Assembly: GCA_018136815.1 (NCBI GenBank)
Contig: CM030936.1
Span: forward strand, 3,390,524 to 3,454,523
Direction: 5' to 3'
Length of the DNA stretch: 64,000 nucleotides
DNA from: Isochrysis galbana
Lineage: Eukaryota > Haptophyta > Isochrysidales > Isochrysidaceae
The notes below the pieces were generated by a model. That model ran no database searches and was not told the DNA's origin. It saw nothing but the letters and a program-made list of their open reading frames with translations. A program made the translations under genes and the position numbers. Below, one piece after another: positions 51,040 through 61,249 of this stretch. Each line of letters starts with the position of its first letter. Positions within the stretch are counted from its first letter, which is position 1.

Positions 51040-52309
51040 CACTCTTGCAGGACTCGCTCATTTGCACCTGCAGCCATCTATGCAATATGATCGCACAAAT
51101 CGCGAGTCGTGTTGCACGATAGTGTGAGTACGCGTCCAGCATCTAAAGCTGCTCGCCTATCTTCCAGTAGTCGTGGTCACCCCATCCCGCCGGCTCTTGG
51201 TTGCTTGGAATTAGCATTGGACCACCTCAAGACTCTCTCGTGTGGCCACGAGCGCCCATTTGCCGTCCGCCACAATCAAGACAAAAGTATGGGCGATGGA
51301 CCTGGATCGCACAACAGCCAAAGGATGTTCTGTTGCAATACCCATCGTTGCTCTCGGCGGAATGTTATTGATCCCTTCAGAGTCTTTGCTCATGCACTAG
51401 AGCGTTGATGCCCTCGACCCTAGGAACGTTGATTGCCTTGTTTGCTGAATTGTGCTTGTGCAACGCACTCACATTGGCTGCGAAGTGCGCTTTCAACGTG
51501 CACGGAGAAACGCGGGATAATGCACGCTGCATGCGCCACGCTTGGTACTCGAGGTCGAACGAATTGCCACAAGCGATAACCGTAGAGTATACAAAGTCTA
51601 ACTACATTTCTTGAAGGCAGCGGGATGTTGTGGCTAGCTGTGGTTGCGTGGCGGAGGTCGCGTTCCGTCGAAAGAGGACCATGTGACGTTTTACTTAAAT
51701 TTAAATGTAGTAGTAGTAGTAGTATAACTATAAAATACGAGTTTACAGTGGGCTTGGGCCAAAAATTCGCCTCTGTATAGTGAGTTTATTATTATATATT
51801 GACTATGGATGGACGCGCTCGGCGGGTTAAGTTAAATACTACAGTACTAGTAATAGCCTACAATAAATACCCCACCGTTTGCACTATTTACTACACATAA
51901 TGACCTGGACCTGGCCAGATGTGATGAGTTGCAATCACTTCGACATGCGCACGGCGTGCACATCAGAAAGTTTCTTGACGCGCGCCCCCCGCGCGCGGGG
52001 TCGCCGTGCGTTCGTATGGAACCTTCGTCGGGATGTGCACGCCGTACGCCGGCAACATTTCGCCAGGGCCAGGGCCTCAGGCCTCAGGGGCCCTCACGCG
52101 CCCCCAAATATCCGGCATATAGCATATATCCGGGAGCTATCTATTATCTATTTCGGCAGATCTGCCCAAATATCTAAAAAGATATCTGGGATATCTTGGC
52201 CTGGGCCAAGGCGGTGTTCGTAGAGAAGGGAAGACACGGAGCTAGTAGCTAGCCTAGTTGGGCTGTAAGTACTGATATTAGTACTGATGCATTAATTAGT
52301 ATTACGGAC
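51040..52309. other. Intergenic with repeat pieces
   Basis: Holds a reversed GGTCCTCTTTCGACGG motif at about 51661-51684, an (AGT)n microsatellite (51707-51722), the dispersed repeat at 51916-51970, and an AT-rich ATATCC block (52108-52200) resembling 560-653. No gene supported. Confidence 0.4.
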
Positions 52310-52975
52310 AAAAAATTCCGTCCTAGAAACTAGGACCACGTCCTAGAAAATTCTTGGATTTCTAGGACTCTGCGGATCATGCCTCCATTATAGCCTATGG
52401 TGAGCTTATGAGACTTCCCATCACCTGAAGCAAACCATCTCCACATCCCATTCAACCTTAGCTCTCCCCATGACCAACTCTGCGGAGCTTGTCTTTGCTT
52501 ACTTCTGCTACCACATTCAGCATGCGGTGCTGCACTCGGGCGTCCGCTCGCACCAGAGGAGCTTTATTTTAGACCTTTTGGAGCAGTAGGCTAGCGGATT
52601 GGACACTTAGATGACAAAACCAAGCTTGGTGGTCACTGAAGGTCTCAAAGAGGGCAGTCAAAGCAACATTTCATCTCCTGGGGACCATGGGTAGAAGAGC
52701 TCCCCATTGGGTGGTATCAGCCATTTCTCCCGTTTCTAGGACAAGCAGCAATTCCGACCAGGTGACCCGCAAACGCGTCACAAAACTTGGTGTTGCTGAG
52801 GGAATGGTGCCTAGGTACACTTGGAACATTTAATGAGGACATGCATGTGGTAACTCAATAGCCAAGGTTTGGGACAAAATAACATGGTATGCTCATGCTC
52901 TCACCTAGCAAAGTCCGTCCTAGTTTCTAGGACTGGTCCTAGAAAGCTGGGTACCTTTATCCGATTAGCTCCCCA
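52310..52975. repeat. Insert bounded by CCTAGAAACTAGGA motifs
   Basis: TCCGTCCTAGAAACTAGGAC at about 52318 and TCCGTCCTAGTTTCTAGGAC at about 52915 bracket about 600 bp of unusually balanced composition, with further TTTCTAGGAC at about 52360 and 52731. Flanking DNA on both sides carries ACTGATATTAGT-type motifs (52270-52300, 52990, 53275-53310), which suggests an insertion into an older repeat. No coding domain was seen. Confidence 0.45.
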
Positions 52976-53439
52976 GGAGCGGATATACTGATGTTAGTGC
53001 CGAGGCTGCCAGTTCAAAAATACTCCGGAGCGGGAACGAGTCCCCGCGAACAAGCACAGAGGCGCGCCCGCCCGCTCCCTCCCCCCTATCTCTCTTGCTA
53101 GCTGCCCACCCCCCACCCCCACCACCTTGCTTGGCCTCTTGGCCTCTTCACATGCACCTGCCAACTCGTGCTCTCGGTTTGTTTGCGCTGCCCTCCCCTT
53201 TGCGCGCGCGCCACGCGCTGCACGTAAGTATAATTATAATAATAGCGATACTAGAAGTTGTAATAGGGGTGTAAGCTGATATTAGTATTGATGTAAGTAC
53301 TGATGTAAGTGTAAGCTCAAAACCACCGTAAGCTTACGGATTGACAGCCCAACTAGGGTAGCTAGTAGGTGTGTGGCCCAGAATCTTCAGATCCCCCCCC
53401 CCCCCCCTGTGATGTGTGATGTGCACGCCGTGTGTACAC

Positions 53440-53670
53440 CCCTCCTTGTGGGGGAACTCCGCCGTCGCCGAATTTCCTCCCCACTGGCGCACCCCACGGC
53501 CCCCCCCGCGCCCACGCCGCCGAATTTTCCCCCCGCCGTCGCCGAATTTCCTCCCCAAACGTACACTTAAAACACTGGCGCACCCCGCATCCCCCGCCCC
53601 GCCCCCGCCCACGCCGCCGAATTTCCCCCCCGCCGTCGCCGAATTTCCTCCCCAAACGTACATTTAAAAC
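53440..53670. repeat. Tandem repeat, units about 105 bp
   Basis: CCGCCGTCGCCGAATTTCCT, CCCCAAACGTACA(C/T)TTAAAAC, CACTGGCGCACCCC and CCACGCCGCCGAATTT recur in order two to three times between 53457 and 53670. The block ends directly upstream of the low-complexity region at 53700. Confidence 0.85.
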
Positions 53671-54049
53671 AATGCACAATGCACAGTCTTCAGAGAGAAT
53701 CCAGAGAGAGAGGAAGAAAGAAACGTGGGAGGGCCGACTCGCCATGCATCCGCGGCGGCCGACGCCGCCGACGCCCATCCCGGAGTGGGAGCTGGGGCAG
53801 GGCCTCTCCGTGCGGCGCTCCGTCTCCGGGAGCTCGGTGGACACAGCTGCACGAGCGGCAGCAGCAGCAAATCGGGCTGGTGGTGCTCTCCTCCCCGGCA
53901 CGACCAGGCGAGCGTGCAACGTGCGGACCACCCATTGGAGGTGACGCGCATCGACGCCTCTCTCTCTCTCGCTCCGCCCCCCCCCCCCCCCCCCACCCCA
54001 CCCCACCCCGCTGTCGCATTCGCGAATCGACTCTCGCTTGGCTTCTCTC

Positions 54050-54610
54050 TTCTCTTCGTTCGGTATTTATCGTTATAATTCTCTCGTTCTCGTTCTCGGT
54101 CAAAAACTTCGCGTGGACGCCTAGGATCTAGGGTTCTGGAGCGCCCTCCCTCTTTCTCTCGAAGAGAAGGGAAGTTTCCCCACCTTTCTTCCTCCCAGGC
54201 GCCTCGCAAAAAGGTTTAATTCGCTATCTCCCCGCGTTTCTTTACCTGCTTCTGGGGGCAATCAGGTTTGGTTTGCCATCTCCCCTTGGAGATCGATTTA
54301 GGTTCGCTGCTTGGGTGAGGGAATCTTTCTCCTTGGTCCTTGGTTTGCCATCTCCCCTTGGAGATTGATTTAGATTCGCTGCTTTGGTTTTGGGTTATCT
54401 TTCTCCTTGATGCAAGTTGCATGAAAGCCCTTGGTCCCGTTGGTTTTTGGTTTTCTCCTCCCTTGGTTGCAACTCGGGGTTGCTCGATAGAAACGTCTAG
54501 AAGGTGCACGCTCAACAGCAAGATTTCTTCGATTGCAAGGATACCTCGCTGCGATCTGTATCCAATGTGATCGCCGTGGTTGCGCGACATAACGTTCCTC
54601 TTCGACTTTC
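54050..54610 (+). mobile_element. Leader and start of pol of a Ty3/gypsy-family element
   Basis: Aligns with the reverse complement of 9000-8740: GCCATCTCCCCTTGGAGATC (twice here), TTCGCTGCTTGGGTGAGGGA, ATCTTTCTCCTTGATGCAAG and GTCTAGAAGGTGCACGCTCA. The homologous frame reads ETSRRCTLNSKIS here and EASRRFTLNGKIS at about 8800. Sequence beyond 54610 does not continue as pol, so it is truncated. Confidence 0.65.
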
Positions 54611-55383
54611 CGCCTTGGTGGGAAAATCCAAAGCGAAGACACGCTCCGACCGTCGCTGCGGAATCTCTCTCTCTCTCTCGCTCTCTCTCTCCGTCTCTCG
54701 CGACGTGTTTGAGTTACCGGCGATGTGGGGTCTCGGTTATTTCATGTTTTGCTTGGTTTGGGTGAATGATTCTAGTGCGTTCGTGAGTCGGTGCATCCTG
54801 TTGTTTTCTGCATCGTTGTCCGACGTCCTGTCATCAGTCGTCATCCGTCGCTCTCGCTCTCGTCGCTCTCGCTCTCGTAACACTCGTACCCTACAATCCC
54901 TCCTCGCCAGCCCCTGCCCCTGCCAACACAGCCCTCCTCTCACTCACCCTCGCCTCTCGCCTCTCGCTCGATGTCGCTCTCGCCGCCGTCCTCGCCCTCG
55001 CTCAAGCCCGCCTGCCCGCCTTCCTCTGCTGACGGGCCTCAGCCCGTCAGCGTCTCCGAAGTCGTCTCCTCCGCCGCGCCTGCCGCCGGTCTGCCTCCTT
55101 CCTCATTGCCCTCAGGCCCTATGGGCCATCCCAATTCGTCACCCGCGCGCCTACGGACCACTGAGTCCCCCCCCACCACCACCACCACCTACGGAGCCCC
55201 CCCCCCCCCCCCCCCCCGCCGCCGCCGCCGAAGTCCCCCGTCGCCATACGGGGGTACGGGGGGGGGGGGGGGCTAATTTTTGCCATGCCAACGACCGCTA
55301 CGCGGTCAACACACATTTCCCAAAGCTAATTACTGTTTATATAATAATACTCCGCCTCCTCTTGGAACACGCCACTCGACTGA

Positions 55384-56473
55384 CATGCATCGCCACCGCT
55401 CGGATCCTCCGCTCGCTCCTCCGACGCACTCCCCGTCCACCGCCCTCGGATCTATGGAAAGTCAGTCGGACAGCCCTGTGCCGCCGCCCAAGCGCCACCA
55501 GACACGAGTGCGCTGCTCGCGATGCGGCGTGACATTCGTGAATCTCATCATGTTCCGGCGCCACGGGTGCGCGGCTGGGACGCGCTCATTGTCGCATCCA
55601 AACGAAGGGCATACAAGCTCGGACTCGGACGGCAGTGGCGGCGGCGGGCCGTCAGGTTGCTGCTCTGGGGGGCAGTCGCCGGTGCTGCAGAGGACACATG
55701 GCGGGAGGGGCGCCGTGGCCCCGTCCACACCTGCATCGGCCTCTGCGTCGCCCGAGCCGCCGGTGTCGCCGCCACCGCATGAGCACTCGCCGCACGAGCA
55801 CTCGCCGAACTCGTCAAGATCCGCGCTCTGGGAAGGAGGCAGCTCACAAGGGGCTGCAATCCCGACTGGGCTGGGCGCCTTGCACCATTGCGGTGCGGGA
55901 TCCACGCCGCCGTTGGCTGTGGCGGCGTGCTCACAGGCGTGCATCAGTCGCTCCGCCGGTGAAACCATCGCCGCTAGCTCTGTTCACTGGCCAGAAAGAC
56001 GACTGGTGGGACCTCCCTCTCGAAGCGGGCGCCGAGGTCGCCGCACTCCGAGCCAAGCGTGAGCAAGAGAGAGGGAGGGAGGTCCTGAGCTGGCAGCTTG
56101 TAAGCGTCTCGCCGGAGATGCTGGCCAAGCTGCCACTGCGTCGCTTCGGTACCCATAAGTGGCTGCTGATGCAGCTCGCAGATTCCCGCCTGGGCGCAGG
56201 TACGCGTTGTGGCCGCAGCCACAGCGTGGAACACCGCCCAAGGGAAGCCTCGCGCACACCATGAGGGGCAGGCTTTGGCACGGGGTGATCCCGGTGGAGA
56301 GTTGCAAATTCCGCGTTCCACTCGTGCCCGACCCCTCGCAGTGGCGGCAAGAGTCTGTCCGCTCTGCAAACCCGCTAGGCCCCACTGCTAGACAGCACAG
56401 GCACCTGCGTCTTCGTGCTGGCGATGACCTGCGGGATGTCCGCTTCTTGCTTAACCCCTTTGTGTACCTGTAA
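55384..56473 (+). CDS. Zinc-finger-like protein gene, exon structure uncertain
   Basis: ATG 55384 opens MHRHRSDPPLAPPTHSP. A CxxC zinc-finger-like motif follows (RVRCSRCGVTFVNLIMFRRH, then GC), then Ser/Gly/Pro-rich sequence in the same frame to 56062. A second coding-like segment in another frame reads LALFTGQKDDWWDLPLEAGA and SPEMLAKLPLRRFGTHKWLL (about 55970-56200), and a third ends LRDVRFLLNPFVYL and stop at 56473. The frame changes mean at least two introns; a donor (GCAGGTACGCG) lies at about 56201, but I could not place all junctions. The family is unknown. The conserved look of the second and third segments and their order favour one gene. Confidence 0.5.
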
Positions 56474-56559
56474 TTGATGTTGTGCGGGAGGCGGCCAAGG
56501 TGCGCGTGTGCGTGAGAGAGAGAGAGAGTGTTGGTGTGGCGGTGCCAGGGCGGACGTGT

Positions 56560-56650
56560 GTGTGTGTGGGTGTGTGTGTGTGTGGGTGTGGGTGGGTGGG
56601 TGGGTGTTTGTGGGTGTGGGTGTGGGTGTGGGTGTGGGTGTGGGGTGGTG
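56560..56650 (+). repeat. GTGTGGGTGTGGG microsatellite
   Basis: An almost pure GTGTGG/GTGGGT tract of about 90 bp, starting just downstream of the zinc-finger-like gene. Confidence 0.95.
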
Positions 56651-56689
56651 CTCACGACAGCATCTTAAGCGTAAAGAGATGAGGGCTCC

Positions 56690-57350
56690 GTCCGTCCCTT
56701 CCTGCTGGATGCATGCGTCTTGCGCAGATGGCCTACAACCATCTTTAGTCTTTAGACACATCGATCTTTAAGCGATAGACGTCACCCAACTATGGGATGG
56801 GCCCAACGCGAAGAGATGACCCAGCACCATCGTTGTAAATAGGCACATCTGCCCATCACTCGCGCGCCCATCCCCCCACCATCTCCATCTCAGGATGGCT
56901 CTCGTCCCATCCTAAGGGATGCGTGCAATTTGCAGGATGGCTCACAACCATCTTTGGATGGCATCCATCCATGAGATGGGGGTTGTCCACCTAATGGGAT
57001 GCACTTGCCCCGCCAAATGGCCCAACATCGTCTCTAGATGGGCGCATCTACCCATCTTTGCAATGCAACCATCCCAAGCGATGGGAATGTATCATCCTTG
57101 GGGATGCGCCATCTTGGTGGATGCATACGTTGCATCTTCAGGATGCGTTTATCCGCAAGATGGGTAGAACCCATTTGCAGATGTGCGCACCTACTGCCGA
57201 CAATTGCCATCGTGGCGGGTGGACATCTGAAAGATGGGGCAAACGCCATCTCCAGATGCCCACATCCCAGCCATCTTTGGGATGTTGTACCCATCCATAC
57301 GGATGCGGGGGGGTCCATCTTGAGATGGACTTTCCCATCCGCCCATCCCC
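56690..57350. repeat. Array of about 20 short CATC/GATG hairpins
   Basis: CCATC and GATGG (with CATCC/GGATG variants) alternate throughout, usually 3-6 bases apart, so that each pair makes a 4-7 bp stem with a small loop: CCATCTTTGGATGG, CCATCCATGAGATGG, CCATCCCAAGCGATGG, CATCCTTGGGGATG, CCATCTTGGTGGATG, CCATCTCCAGATG, CCATCTTTGGGATG, CCATCCATACGGATG, CCATCTTGAGATGG. Hairpins lie roughly 30 bp apart, and the sequence between them varies. Frames are open on both strands but carry no domain. I know no repeat family with this design. Confidence 0.85.
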
Positions 57351-57833
57351 TAACACGCTTGGGCGTGTATCGCGTATCGCGTATGCCTCGTACTCGGGCA
57401 CGAACGAAGACGAGCAAGGATGAGTTCACATCTACACCGACATCAATATTCAATATATAATACTACTAGTAATACTAGTAGTATAAGAAGAAAGACGAAT
57501 ACATCGGCTAGGGTGGTGGACTAATGTAAATATATCGGCTGAGGCGCCTCTGAAGAAAAAGGGGGCACTCGTCGCGTGGCACTCCAAAGGACCAAAGGCG
57601 ACTTTCGGGGGTTTCCGAGGACCCGCCGCAAAACACGCGGATTCCGACAAACGCCAAACGCCCAGTCCGCCGTCGCGCGACATATTCATATTAATGCGAG
57701 CCTGCGAATATTTCGGCCGTCGCGGGTAACATGTGTAACATCACGCTATTATGCCCCCGATGAGCCGTCGACCGGGGGCCAATACAAAAAATATTTGCGT
57801 CCGGTGCGTCCTCAGCCCAATATGTGCTGTTTT

Positions 57834-58716
57834 TAGGCTGGGGTCAGGATTTCGAAAATTTCTTTCGAAATTTGGGGGGGTTTCGCCGTGGGAAATTTCG
57901 TTCGAAATTTCTCGAAATTTGGGGGGTCAGGGGACTAAAGATGCGATACCAAGGGGGGGGGGCCGGGGGGAGCGGGGGGGGGAGGGGGAGCGCGGGAGCG
58001 CGCGAACCCGTGGCGCGAAATCAGAGCGCTCCCCTGCCCCTCCGCCCAGAGACCCCTCCCAACCTCCCCCCAAGATGGAGCGGGAACAGAGGCAGAGGCA
58101 GAGGCGCGCTGCCCACTCGCCGGGGGACACAACGGCAGCGCCATTCGTTGATTTGTTGTATGGACCTCGGCGCGCCTCAGTGTCGAGTGGGCACAAGTGC
58201 TGGCGCAAGCGAGGCCTGAAGGGAGCGAGGCCGAAGCGAGCGAGGCCGATGAGGAGGGGGGGAGCCCCAAATTCTGCCTCGTGTGAGCGTGTCTTTTCCG
58301 TTTTGAAGTGCATGTTTGGTGACAACCAGATGCAGACCCATTCCGATCAGTTGGAGTGCGGCTTGATGTTACGTTACAACAAGCGCGAGTGAATGAGTGA
58401 GTGAGTGAGCAGGGTCTAAGGCATTACTGATCATTATCTTACTATTCTCTTTGGTAAGGGTTGTAGGTTGTTCATAGAATACTATAGACTATCTATAGAT
58501 AGCAATGGATAGATGACAGATATCAGGGCGGAGGATGCGTGGTGCGTGGACCAGCTAGCGGGTGCGCCGCGAAACGCGCGTGAGCCTATTAAAAATCTAG
58601 TGTCGCCACGCGAAATCTCGAAATTTCATCGAAATTTGGGGGTGTGGGCTCGAAATCTGAACGAAATCTCAAACGAAATTTGGGCGAGTTGAAAACGAAA
58701 TCCTGACCCCAGCCTA
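57834..58716. mobile_element. Complete-ended hAT element (883 bp) with transposase remnant
   Basis: A perfect inverted repeat starts TAGGCTGGGGTCAGGATTTC at 57834 and ends, as its complement, at 58716 (GAAATCCTGACCCCAGCCTA). GCTGTTTT is duplicated exactly at 57826-57833 and 58717-58724. Sub-terminal CGAAATTTCG-type blocks occur at both ends. Inside, only a C-terminal transposase fragment remains, so the element depended on a full-length relative. Confidence 0.95.
58215..58392 (+). pseudogene. hAT transposase C-terminal domain inside the 883-bp element
   Basis: The frame ends PNSASCERVFSVLKCMFGDN, then SDQLECGLMLRYNKRE and stop at 58392. N-S-A-x-x-E-R-V-F-S and L-x-L-R-Y-N are the hAT-C signatures. 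It is closely similar to the fragment at 3-170, so both come from one subfamily. The DNA-binding and catalytic parts are missing; the upstream in-frame stretch is Arg/Pro-rich low complexity. Confidence 0.7.
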
Positions 58717-58783
58717 GCTGTTTTTGTGTGGTGTGGGTATACGTGCGAAAACTTTTAGGTTAGTACATAACAGAAAGGAACAG

Positions 58784-59085
58784 ATGATCGACGCACCCCT
58801 CAGGACTCAAGACACATGAGAAGCTGGGCATTGGCGCCATCGCACTCGCCCTTGTCCTCCGCTTCGTCGTCATAGGATGGCTGGATGGCTCATCCTCGTC
58901 GTCGAATTCACAAGACACAAGACAAGTATTCACCAATACCACGGAGGAAATCTTCTAGCTTCTAGTTCGAGTGGATCACACAGGCCATCGCCGCCGCAAT
59001 CGTCGTCGCGCCTGTCGTATCATCGCAGCCGTTGCCGGGTCTCCCGTCCTCTTCTTCATGATCATGACACTCACATACTGAGAAC
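58784..59085 (+). pseudogene. Decayed gene for a small two-helix membrane protein, copy 1
   Basis: Homologous to 61573-61285 in reverse, including the sequence before the ATG (AACAGAAAGGAACAG). The first transmembrane segment is disrupted by small insertions that shift the frame (a stop arises 11 codons in), and a TAG interrupts the middle. The second hydrophobic stretch and the end (TCTTCTTCATGA) are still recognisable. Confidence 0.6.
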
Positions 59086-59130
59086 CTTCCACCTGGGTCT
59101 CTTTTTTTTTGGAGAAGGTCGCCCCGAAAT

Positions 59131-59424
59131 TCAGGCGCGCGCGGTCGCCTGTGGTTTGCGGAACCGTGATACAATTAACGTTAATGTGCTACAACCGACA
59201 ACCGCGCAATGATATGCAAGCTGCAAGCGCCGCGCGTACTGATGCAAACACTGCAAGCGCCGCTGAATGACGCAAGCGCCGCAAGCGCCACGCACTGACG
59301 CAAGCGTCAACGAGCCACCGAACGCCATGAGCTCGACCAGATCCGGAAGTGGGCGCTCAAAGAAGCCAGTCGGTGGGGGGCAGCACCGGAGGACCGGAGG
59401 GTCGGCCTTCCGCGCCACAGTCAC
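59131..59424 (-). pseudogene. Fragment of an F-box/LRR-like paralogue
   Basis: The minus frame contains CPPPTGFFERPLPDLVELMA, which aligns with CPPPTGFFARALPDLVELVA in the gene at 59782-61122. The flanks align weakly. It is a short, inverted piece of a related gene. Confidence 0.7.
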
Positions 59425-59448
59425 AACCTACGGCGCTACGGCGGCGCC

Positions 59449-59664
59449 CTGCAGAACGACAGCAGCCTCACTACGCTGAGGTTCGCCGCCACCATCGGCT
59501 GCATGCACGCGCTGCTGGCCCACGGGGCCACCGTCGACGCGCCTGGCCTCGGGCAGCGCACCGCGCTCACGTCGTTGGCCGCCGCCGAGGGGCGCGTGCG
59601 TCGGCGCGCTGCAGCAGCGGATCGGCCACCGGTAGCCAGTCCGCCGCCGCGCACGAGATTTTGA
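59449..59664 (+). pseudogene. Ankyrin-repeat remnant
   Basis: The frame reads LRFAATIGCMHALLAHGATV, then DAPGLGQRTALTSLAAAEGR, and stops at 59664. A-A-x-x-G-x-x-x-A-L-L-x-x-G-A-x-V-D is one ankyrin repeat with the start of the next (R-T-A-L). No start codon joins it. Confidence 0.5.
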
Positions 59665-59781
59665 TGGGCGTGGGGGGCGCCTGAGAATTAAAATGTATCG
59701 ATCGCGTTTAATACGTATCTCGACCCCCCCCCCAACCCCCCTCGTGCCCCCTTCACGCCCCCCTCACGTCCCCTTCTCACG

Positions 59782-61122
59782 ATGGTTGTGGTGGCTTCTT
59801 CGGCTTCCCTGTTGTCGCGTTCCTCGTCGAGGATTCGCGATGTGCCAAGCGAGCGTCTCTCGCTGCCGTCTGTGTTGATCCACCCCGACCTGTGCTCTCT
59901 GATCCTTCCGTGGTTGACTCGAAGGGAGCAACAGGCTCTTCGTGGGACGAGTCGTGAAGTGTGGGAGGCGTCCCTCGCTTCGCTGACGAACGCGCACTTC
60001 GGCGAGTGCACCGATGCGTCTAAGCGCACCGCCTCGCTTCTACAGCGTTGCCCTCTGCTGAGGCAGCTCTCGTTCGACAAGGCGCCGCCGGAGGTGGTGA
60101 CTGTGGCGCTGAAGGTCGACGTGACGAGGGTGGAGTTCCGTGGCTGCCCTCCGCCGACTGGCTTCTTTGCGCGCGCACTTCCCGATCTGGTGGAGCTCGT
60201 GGCGCTCGAGGGATCGTTTAAGTGGTGGAGGTGCCTGGTGCGAGCGCTGCGATCGGGCTTGCTGGGTTCGCTCGAGGTGCTGATCGTCGAGTTGGATGAG
60301 AAGAGCAAGACGTGCGTGAGTCAGCGCGTGTTGGAGGCGGTGGCGGAGGGTCACACGCCGCGGATGCAGTGCCTGGTGGTGAAGCACAGAGTGCTCAATC
60401 ATTTGAAGGAAGGGCTTCATCGGTCGGTCACGAGTGGCGGTGTGGATGGCCCTTGTGTGGATCTGCTCAAACTGGACGCGGAGGTCGAGGATGCGTCTGT
60501 GCTGCTGCGTCTGCTGCCCCTTCCGGTGGTGGAGAGCGTGTGCCTGAATGTCAATGCCGTGGGCAGTGTGGTCCCTTTTCTGCGGTCGATCCTCCACGTG
60601 GCGTCTTTGTCGTTGGTGTACGGCAACGAGGCGCGCGACGAGGCGCTGTTGACCGCTTGGGAAGGCCCGCCGATGAGGACAACTTGTCTCAGCCTGTCGG
60701 CGAGTGATGAGAGTTTCCTGTTGGAACAGGGCGTGCATGCTGTGATCAGCTCGGGGGCGTTCGTGCAAGTGACGTCGCTGTCACTGAGCTCGTGCTACCT
60801 GCCGGATGGGCTGCGCGACCACGTGCCGCTCCTGATTCACCTCACGCTGAAGGACGTGAGTGGTACCTCGTCGAGGCTGAGTCGCCTGCTGTCCGGTGTG
60901 GCGCACATCGAGCTGTCCTCGGTCTATCCGCCCGACATCATGATCGAAGGGAGCTGCTGTGAGTTCCTACGGGTCGAGAACTCGGATGTGGAGGATGACG
61001 ACCCGGTCCTGGATATCCACTTCAGCGAGCAGTCTCTTCCGCGTGAGCTGCACGTGCCTGAGAAGGTGGTGGTGACGAGCGAGTTCAGTGGAAGTGGGCG
61101 CGCCCCGTGTGTTGCGCTGTGA
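59782..61122 (+). CDS. F-box/LRR-like protein
   Basis: A single 446-residue exon from ATG 59782. Residues 32-60 (LIHPDLCSLILPWLTRREQQ, ALRGTSREVW) resemble an F-box. The rest is a series of leucine-rich segments of about 25-30 residues (for example LLRLLPLPVVESVCLNVNAV, VASLSLVYGN, VTSLSLSSCYLPDG, LLIHLTLKDV) without a strict consensus, followed by an acidic tail. F-box proteins recruit targets to SCF ubiquitin ligases through such repeats; that role is inferred. The full frame with balanced codon use suggests an intact gene. A fragment of a paralogue lies 350 bp upstream in reverse, and decayed membrane-protein copies flank it on both sides in inverted orientation. Confidence 0.6.
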   Translation: MVVVASSASLLSRSSSRIRDVPSERLSLPSVLIHPDLCSLILPWLTRREQQALRGTSREVWEASLASLTNAHFGECTDASKRTASLLQRCPLLRQLSFDKAPPEVVTVALKVDVTRVEFRGCPPPTGFFARALPDLVELVALEGSFKWWRCLVRALRSGLLGSLEVLIVELDEKSKTCVSQRVLEAVAEGHTPRMQCLVVKHRVLNHLKEGLHRSVTSGGVDGPCVDLLKLDAEVEDASVLLRLLPLPVVESVCLNVNAVGSVVPFLRSILHVASLSLVYGNEARDEALLTAWEGPPMRTTCLSLSASDESFLLEQGVHAVISSGAFVQVTSLSLSSCYLPDGLRDHVPLLIHLTLKDVSGTSSRLSRLLSGVAHIELSSVYPPDIMIEGSCCEFLRVENSDVEDDDPVLDIHFSEQSLPRELHVPEKVVVTSEFSGSGRAPCVAL

Positions 61123-61249
61123 AAGAGTTTGCGCACATTAGATGATGCGCGGGGGCGTCATGTGCCGCGGCGCATCGCGCAGTGCCATCATTGCGCATTA
61201 CGCAACACTGCCATCCCTGCGCAGCGCTTCTTTTGATGCTTGATGTGCA

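Noticed and set aside
56690-57350. CRISPR-like array
   Set aside because: Hairpin units and spacers are too short and irregular, no conserved direct repeat of constant length exists, and the context is eukaryotic.
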